Below, one piece after another: positions 56,330-64,000 of a DNA stretch of 64,000 nt. Under the pieces are notes generated by a model. The model worked only from the letters and a program-made list of their open reading frames with translations, was not told where the DNA came from and searched no databases. This DNA comes from Cloeon dipterum (Eukaryota; Arthropoda; Insecta; Ephemeroptera; Baetidae): contig NC_088788.1 in assembly GCF_949628265.1 (NCBI RefSeq), positions 23,980,335 through 24,044,334 on the forward strand, given 5' to 3'. The number at the start of each line of letters is the position of its first letter. Within the stretch, counting starts at the first letter, position 1. The position numbers and the translations under genes are program-made.

Positions 56330-59052
56330 GTAAATTACGCCCCTATTGCACATACTAATTAAATTCGGTTTTGAAAAATATTAGCATGCTCGCAAAAAAT
56401 GTGAAAATTCGGTTAACGTGGAAATTGTTAACTGAAATTCAGAAGACCATGGCATAATTTACATTTTATAACGTGGAAAACTGTTAATCTGGAAACGCCA
56501 ATCAATATAACTCAAAGCTCGTCAACTAAAAATAAATATTTTAAAATAAAGATACCATACACGGAAATTCAATAATATTAACCCAGTTATTAGGATGTAA
56601 ACTCAAATTTGTTGGAATCCTAAAAATGCTTCAACGTTTTGACTCTATCCTTTATCTTTGCATAATTATTTTGGAATATCAAGCAAATCTAAGTTGCTTT
56701 ATAACTCTTGGAAAAACCAATATCCAAACAAAATAGATAAGTAATTTTGTGTCATGTAACTTTTTTATTAAAATCCAATTTACCCGATTCGCAGACAATT
56801 TTTTCCTGAACATATAGTTCCAAAACTGATTTTGTCAACGAAGCACAAAATTTTGTGCTGTTTTGCCAGAGCTGAAAACTTGTGAAATTTTTAAGCGTGT
56901 ATGCCCACATCCGTTAAATCGTAAATCACACACATTAGTATGTGATGTTCAGCACTGTTAACGCAAGCGCTGTCAGACAGATATATATCATAAAATGTTT
57001 AATTTGTTAGCATAACGTGTCGTGCTGGCGACGAATAAAGATTAAAATTAGACGGGAAAATGAATTATGGTTGCTGAGTATTAAAATTAATTCGATTATC
57101 GCCATGGTTCACGCGAAATTTTTATTCCGGCCTCGAAAAAAGAGAGCGAGGAGGAAAGATTTATAGCGACAGAGGGACGAGAGAGGCGCCGTCTGAAACA
57201 AAGCGTTTCGTTCCACCTGCTTTCGGAGGCGCTGGCATTTTTTACAGAAATCGGCTGTATTCAAAATTAGCTCTGCGACTCGACGCGATGCGACAGCCGA
57301 GAGCGCGGCATTGTCACTTTCGATGTCGGCAGCGATTTAACAAATCTCCTCAAAACAAAGGCCACATTTGAAGACACAAAGTTAAAAGCACACGTCGCGC
57401 TGTGTTCCCCGTGATCTGTGTAAGCACTTAGCATCTTTCAAACCGCCTAATCGTCTAACTCACTCTAAAAAAGAGCACTTCATGAGAGTGGAGCTTGTAA
57501 CGTTCTCCGCTGCTGTTCTGTCGGTTGGTTGATTGTCTCAAAAGGATACAGACAAACGCTTTTTTCAGCTCAAAATTACATTTTTCACTCTCACTCTGCT
57601 GCTGAGTTCATTTGTTTCAAGTCTGCCACTTGGGATTTTTATGGAAAAGTGCCCGCTGCTTGTGTTTCTTTTCATTCTCAATTAATTTATTACGTCTCTA
57701 GTAAACTCAATGGATGTTCCAAATTTTAGAGTGAACTCCCGTTTTTCGGTAGGAAGATCGAAGTAATAGAAGAGTTTTATAATTGGTCCGTAAAAAATAA
57801 TTTCTATCCTTCACCTTTTACATCTGCAGTTAAATATAAATAGCAATTTTTATCTCATTGCTTTGTAATGTAACATCTGCAGCTCTCTCAAAAGGGATTA
57901 GTTTGATTTAATGTAATTAATGTTAAGCCCGTTCAACCAGGAGTCAAGGGTGCCAATCCTCCTAAAAGCAGTCAGATGGTTAGAAATGCTCCTGAAACTC
58001 GTGCTGAGGGCAGAAAACCGATTAGAATAAGCTCTGATCCGCACTGTTGTGAAGTCAAACTCGTGCATTATTCAAAGCAACCGGGCAACTTTAGCATGAA
58101 GTGCTCGTAACGGGCGGCACTATAAACCAAATTATCCCGAACGGCTGGGTGCAAGATGCCTCAAGCATGCCAAACTTGGATCTCAATTTTGAGTGGATTT
58201 GAGCAAAAGAGGCAAGGGTGTGGTCAAATGGCTGGTGTTTCATTGGTCAAAGAGGCGGCAAGGACTTCATCGATTACACGATATCAAACATGACGTCACT
58301 GCTTCTCTCTCACTCTCTCTGACGCTTTAGGAGCATAAACGAGCCCTCTCTCTCTCCTGTGTTGTGGACAGAGCAGGATATGCAACCAGCTCGGCCGCAT
58401 CCTTGCTCCAGATACAATTAATTACTCGTGACAGCGACACAAAACAACGTTTTAATTGTTTACGTTTTGATGTTGTGAATAGACGTAGCTGTAATTTATT
58501 TTGTTATAAACTAAGACCGCGCTTATAAAATATGAATTTCATTCTCACAATCAGCAAAGGATTGCAATTGCATTTCTGATTTGTCACATCATGATAAAGT
58601 GCCACAAAAATGCATGTACATTATATGAAGTGAAAAAATTTTTGAAATTTAAGGCGATAAAGCCACTAATCGATCCAGTTTCTCTGCAATATTTTATGCG
58701 AGATTAATTATGCAATAAAAAAGGAAACAAAATGAGTTTAGCCTCCAATTTTAGCGATTGTTCAGAAATTCTCGTGGATTCAAATTCTATTCTCCCTAGT
58801 ACCACCAGAATAAAACGCGTTTTCTTGCTTCCCAAGAGAGAATAATTTGCGCCGCTGCCAAACTCATCTGCCTCCTCAAAGAATTCATGTGCATATTATG
58901 TGCGCCGAGAACAGTTGGGGAGCGCGCAAAGTTTAAGGAAGGAATGCTTTTTAGAGGTGCTTCCCTCTTCATTAAAAGTGCACGCGAAAAAGAGAGCCGA
59001 CTAGAGCCTCTCCTCTTATTCTCAAGCAGCAACGAAGCTAAAGGGTTGAGAG

Positions 59053-59055
<3 letters not shown>

Positions 59056-59096
<41 letters not shown>
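59056..59096. repeat. (CT)n dinucleotide repeat
   Basis: About 41 bp of uninterrupted CT, equal to a GAGA tract on the minus strand. Confidence 0.95.
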
Positions 59097-59099
<3 letters not shown>

Positions 59100-60539
59100 T
59101 GCTCTTTCTCTGCAGAATATTTATGGAGTAGGCAGGAACACAGCAGCGGCAGTGCTCTCTCAAACGCGGGGGCTTTGATTAAACTAAAAGTAGTGCATTC
59201 ACTTGGCTAATAAAACAGCAGCAACGGCACACACAGCAGGGCGAAAGAAAGTGGAGGAGCTGCTGCGCTGTTGTGCAGTGCGGTTGCCTTTGTAGCTGCT
59301 GTTGTCGGATGGTGAATAGGTGAAAGATCAAGTTGTGCGCAGGGCATCCAGTGCATGGCTGTGCAAAACCCCCGAGATCACTCAATCCGTTCTCAAATTG
59401 CTAGAAAGTGGATCTCTGGGCAAATTTCGCGTGTGTGTTTAACGCGAGCGGCGCCCTCTTTGTTCGGCGCAAATGTTCACGCGCGCCTCATTATGAGGCC
59501 ACTTTGCCTGCCTCGCCGTGCGGCTGTAATTGGCCTCAATGGCCGGCCGGCAGGGGTCGATTTTTCTTTCCAGCAAATGAGCTTAAATATTCGTGCACTC
59601 ATAGAAAGTGAAGAATACAAGTAGAGGTATTCTTAGTTTGCAAGCTCTCTCTCTATTCACTTGTGAATAGCATTTTCAAAGTGCTTCTGTGGGAAACAAA
59701 CAAATTGTGTGAGAATGAGAATTCCTCTTTAATATCTTTGCAAAATGGGCAGGCACCATCTGGAAGCTCGACCTTTTCAGAAAATGAATTTCCCTGCCTT
59801 AAAAGTGCTGTAGCGTGAACTTGTTCTCAAGTGGTGTATGCTGGATATAGGCAATTATTTCGATTGACACAAGTAAATATGTTCTTTCCAATTTGTTAGA
59901 AACGATATTTTTAAATCGTCAATGTGGGAATGTCTGAACTTCACATTGAATAAAGAATAAATCAAAGCCTATTTTAATTTTTTACCGATCTCTTCTTTAC
60001 CTTCCCATTTTTCATTCTTAAGCTATATCACCCAAGAAAGATTAGTATTAATTTGAAATTTGAATAAGGGATATCAAAATAGCTCGACCGAGTGGTCTCC
60101 AAATTAAGGTGCTGGAATGCGCATTGAAATCTCCAAATCGAAAACTTAGTCCCCTCTATCTGAATCCTGCCTGTGGCATTAAATTTGACGCTAACAGAAA
60201 ATCCACTTTTCACCCTGGCTGCATATTTGCCTTTATTGGAGCGATGGCGAGCAGCAGAATGAATATTATTTTCTCTCAGCAGCCAGCAGTTATTATGCTC
60301 TGAAAATATTGCAATAAATACTGACTGTCGGAGATAATGCGAGAGCGCGGGAGGGACTACACAATGAAGTTGATATTATTAAATTATAAAAGGTGGATGG
60401 GTGAGATACACACAGCACGCACGCTCACGGAAAGCAGCAGCAGCAGCGTTCAGAATAGGGTGAAGTTCCATCGGAATGCGCGGAATGCCTTGATCATCTC
60501 TGTCGCTCGCTCGGCTCCTGTCTCAATATGGCCGCTCCG

Positions 60540-60542
<3 letters not shown>

Positions 60543-60589
<47 letters not shown>
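60543..60589. repeat. (CT)n dinucleotide repeat
   Basis: About 47 bp of CT followed by CACACAC. Confidence 0.95.
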
Positions 60590-60595
<6 letters not shown>

Positions 60596-62797
60596 TCATT
60601 ATTATTCCCTTTGCCCTCGATGCTCATCACGATGATGGTCTATTTTATGTGCAAGGGCCCAGACACAATAACGACAATGGGGTTATAATTAGTGAATAAA
60701 CGCTCGAATCCCTTTCGTTTGTGACTCGACTGAACTCCACAAAGAGAACACCTTAAATTCAGAGAGCTAAAATGAGAGCCACTTACTTTCTTGGAGGATC
60801 GTGGAAAATAGTTTGAAATTCTTATTACGAGCAACGCCTTCCACTAGCACCCACAAGGAAGTATTTCAGTTAAAAGAGGGACTCTATCAAACGCAATGCA
60901 AATAAAAAACCCAAACAATGTGACACATTTGAAGTAAATTACGGCTTGGTGAAGCAGATGAATTGACTCAGTTTTATTTTTATACTTTTGATTGCACGCT
61001 TGTTTGCGTTATGCGAACTTTACAACAATAATAATTGCACCTTAATGAGCTCACGACCTATTAAAGAAACCGAGAACTGACGTGAGTGCTAATTGTGATG
61101 TGCATACGTGGGTTCGTGAATGGAAGCAATAAATTTGGTTGCTCCAAGCAACTTTATCACATAGCACATTAATATAAAAGTAATGCCCTTTTTCTCTGTG
61201 TATACAGGAAGCTCGGTATAATTAAGCACAGGAGTGATATCGCAGCGTGCATGGTTTTCCACGAAATCAGTGCGATACACAGCGTTCCTAGAAGCGGCCA
61301 TTTCAAACCTTGCGAAACTCACATTTTGATGCCTGCGTTGGACATTGGTGCTGCCACAATATAGAGAGATTAACATAGCTCGCAAATTAGCAGCCAAATT
61401 TTGGCGAGGATTAATTGCCGAGTCGCAGTTTCCTTCATTCAGCGATTTGAATTAACAAAAAAGCGGTTCTAGCCTTGGTCCGGAGATGCTTGGGAAGGAA
61501 CCAACGCGGTGCTTGTTTAAAACCTTAATTGTCAATTAGCTATACCAAGGGTTATGATTTACGAGACGGATTTGCTCGTAAATTTGAATATCCAGCACTG
61601 AAGGAGAAACGTTTAAAAAATAATTTGGAAAATTGTATTACTTCACGGAATTACACAGAATACGACCTATTCTGGTTTAAAACTGCTATGTTTCTACGGA
61701 ATCAGCACACAAAAATTTTGGGAAATAAGATGGATCGTGCTGTAGAAAGATTATGAAGTTAAAAATGTTTCGAGTTAAATTTCGAGGGTCTTTGTTTAAA
61801 GTAAGGATGAGATTAAAATTGCTTTTTTCGTAATTTTTCTAATGACAAATAGGGCAGCAGTTTGCAGCCGTCAGAAAGGTGCAATCATCAATGCTTTTAT
61901 GAGTAGTAATATCAGATTTTCTCTCTCTTTGAAAGTAGCTTTCCATTTTTGAGCTTGTGAGTTTTGTGAGGGAAAGGTAAAAATTATTACAGGGAGGGCA
62001 AGTGGCGGGGTTGACAAGATTTCGTCACTCGTATTCTCTTTTCGATTTCACTCAGCAATCGCTTATTCAGAATTCTCTGCTGCTAATACTGTGGCTATGA
62101 ATTTTGCTTTGTGGGCAAAGTACTGCTGTGGGGCCTGAGAACAGTAGTACAAGAACGTGTTATTTAATTTTTTACTCATAGAATGTTCACTAATAGCTAA
62201 TCATCCTTAAATTATGCTCCGTATAGAGTTTCCTGCAGAGTATAGAGCCATTCATTTAATTTAAATTTAAAAAAATGTTTTTTTAATTTTTCTTATTCGA
62301 TGATTCCCTTTCCCAAAGTTTGACTTTATTGATTCTAGCAAACAAGGCGAAAATCTCATGTCATATATCCATTTATATAGTTTTTTATTTATTTATTTTG
62401 AATAAGACGCGTTATAAAAACGCAATCACACATTCAGCAACATTCTCTCACGAGAAAGAATATTTTTTCTTCGCTCGACTGGAAAGAGCACTTCTGAATA
62501 AGTGCAGGGAAGGAAGCAGAAAAAAGCGAATTTCCATATCAGGTATGTGTAAGCTCTCGACATATTGGTTAAAATAAAAGGCATATATGCGAGGCGCACG
62601 TCACTTTATCCCACGCAATATCATGCAAAGGCGGCTGGCTCTCTTATCGTCGCACAAAGGCGGCGGATATCATTTTAAAACCGCATCATAAGGATGAGAA
62701 AAGTGACATATCAAATAAAAAATAGGCGGCGTATGTTAGAGAGCGCGAGAGCAGTCGGCAGCTCTGCCTGTGCGCGCACGGCAGCACCAGGAATATG

Positions 62798-62800
<3 letters not shown>

Positions 62801-62842
<42 letters not shown>
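62801..62842. repeat. (GA)n dinucleotide repeat
   Basis: About 42 bp of GA on the plus strand, opposite in orientation to the two CT tracts upstream. Confidence 0.95.
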
Positions 62843-62847
<5 letters not shown>

Positions 62848-64000
62848 AAATATAATGGCGTCTTTTATATAAATGGATCGATAAATTCGTGGAAAGAGAG
62901 AATAAAAGCGACTGGGCTGCTGGCGTGCGCGCAAGAGAGAGCGGCTCGCCAAAGCTAATACATAGAAAAGAGCGGGCGGCCAGCTTTTTGGCCGTAATTT
63001 TTCAGCGAAAAATAACTCTCAGCAAAAAACTGTCGAGCAATAAATCGGCAGTTGATATAGAAAATCAAAAGTTGTTTGTTTCACTCGGCCATCACGGGAG
63101 GCTGCCAACCAAAATTCAGGTGAAGCGGGGTTACAAGGAAAAGCCATTTGGCCTGAGTGATTTCTTCGAAATTGGTATATTTTCCTTTTCTTCGTTATTT
63201 ATATTATGGGTACATCACAGTTGAAAGTTGCATCTTATAAAAAAGCAATTGGTATAAATAATACATTTTTCCTTTAAAAGCTATCTGTAAATATAATATC
63301 AGTCGCAAAATTGATTTTTTTTGAAAAGGGAAAATTAGTTGCAGCCTGCACTTTGGTAAATTATTGTTATGCGCAGCAGTAAAGGGAAATTCTTGTGTTC
63401 CACGAGCGGGAATCGCAGCCAGCATTTCACATAATCCAGTGAGCCAGTAATTCGGGGCCCTTTCGTTAATGATGCTGCGCCGTATGCAATAAATTTGGGC
63501 GCCACATCTGCTGGATAATCTAAAAGCCGGAGAAGTAGCGATTCACAATAAATGGGGCAGCCCCGTTCCCTTCCAACGCCTGCACGCACCCCATTGTCTT
63601 ATTTATTTAGTGTCACTCCGTCGCTATTATCCTAAAAGTGTCTCAAAATAACCGCCTGGCAGCAAGGTTCGGTGCACGAGAGGGGCTGTCAGCTTGCTTT
63701 ATTGATGCACTTCGTGACTTTTGTCTACTACTTTGTGTCGTTTCCACACTCAACTCGATAAAAATCCGCCCTTATTAATTTCGGTAATGAATCCTGAGAC
63801 GCACGACGATAAATTGCTCAAACTTGAAACTTGATTTTGAAATCGCACTGCTGGGGGAGCAGACGAGATGGATTGCGACATGAATCACTTTTCTAGCGCG
63901 TGGTGGTAATTATTGCACCCAAGATGTCACGAATTTGTCTGCTCCTGGCGTGGAATTAGTCCCAAACGCTACAAATCACGCCTCCAGTTGCTAGCACTGG

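Larger units (their letters stand above)
56330..64000 (+). other. Probable vestigial intron 4 (to the right edge)
   Basis: 7.7 kb after the exon 4 donor. I searched by eye for an acceptor followed by a Vg-like C-terminus and found none. The region holds three long CT/GA tracts, TGTGGGAA words at 59688 and 59923, and a GGAATGC pair at 60473-60488. No independent gene is supported: the open frames here are short, overlap, or come from the simple repeats. Confidence 0.5.

Noticed and set aside
62686-62952. Leu-Ser repeat protein on the minus strand
   Set aside because: It is the translation of the GA/CT microsatellite.

Overview
This is a eukaryotic nuclear window, almost certainly from a winged insect or a close arthropod relative. 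Genes are split by GT-AG introns, many only 50-100 nt long. Proteins match conserved animal families, and the right half is dominated by a vestigial (vg) gene with the Tondu domain. An IFT27 gene, which Drosophila lacks, argues against a fruit-fly-like fly. Noncoding DNA is AT-rich, with GC-richer islands and CT/GA/GT microsatellites. I see no bacterial or viral genes, CRISPR arrays or convincing tRNA/rRNA genes.

Left part (1-20.4 kb) is gene-dense. It holds, in order: the first coding exon of a TMEM35A/NACHO-like membrane protein (minus) sharing a short CRE-containing promoter with the splicing factor SRSF2/SC35 (plus); a complete 21-exon USP7 deubiquitinase (plus), whose one long intron carries a decayed antisense LINE and a perfect heat-shock-element-like hairpin; IFT27 (minus), converging on USP7; a five-finger C2H2 zinc-finger gene (plus); and a LicD-like type II membrane protein (minus) with an unusual acidic motif, divergent from the first of two SLC17-type transporters.

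Middle part (18-33 kb): the two SLC17-family MFS genes are a tandem pair that differ at three intron positions. After a 4.4 kb gap with microsatellites, palindromes and a candidate TATA promoter comes an unrecognised lysine-rich AT-hook protein, with a MITE-like inverted-repeat element in one intron.

Right part (33-64 kb) belongs to vestigial: a GC-rich leader with several uORFs, coding exons at 36270, 46234, 46809 and 55715, and introns of 9.8 kb and 8.6 kb. The last coding exon was not found and probably lies beyond the right edge, so 56330-64000 is probably also vg intron. These introns contain clusters of GGAATG (Scalloped/TEAD-type) and TGTGGGAA (Su(H)-type) motifs, the classes of input used by known Drosophila vg wing enhancers. 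That regulatory reading is inference.

Exon coordinates come from reading splice sites and frames by hand. Every multi-exon model given keeps an open frame across all junctions, but no transcript data were available.
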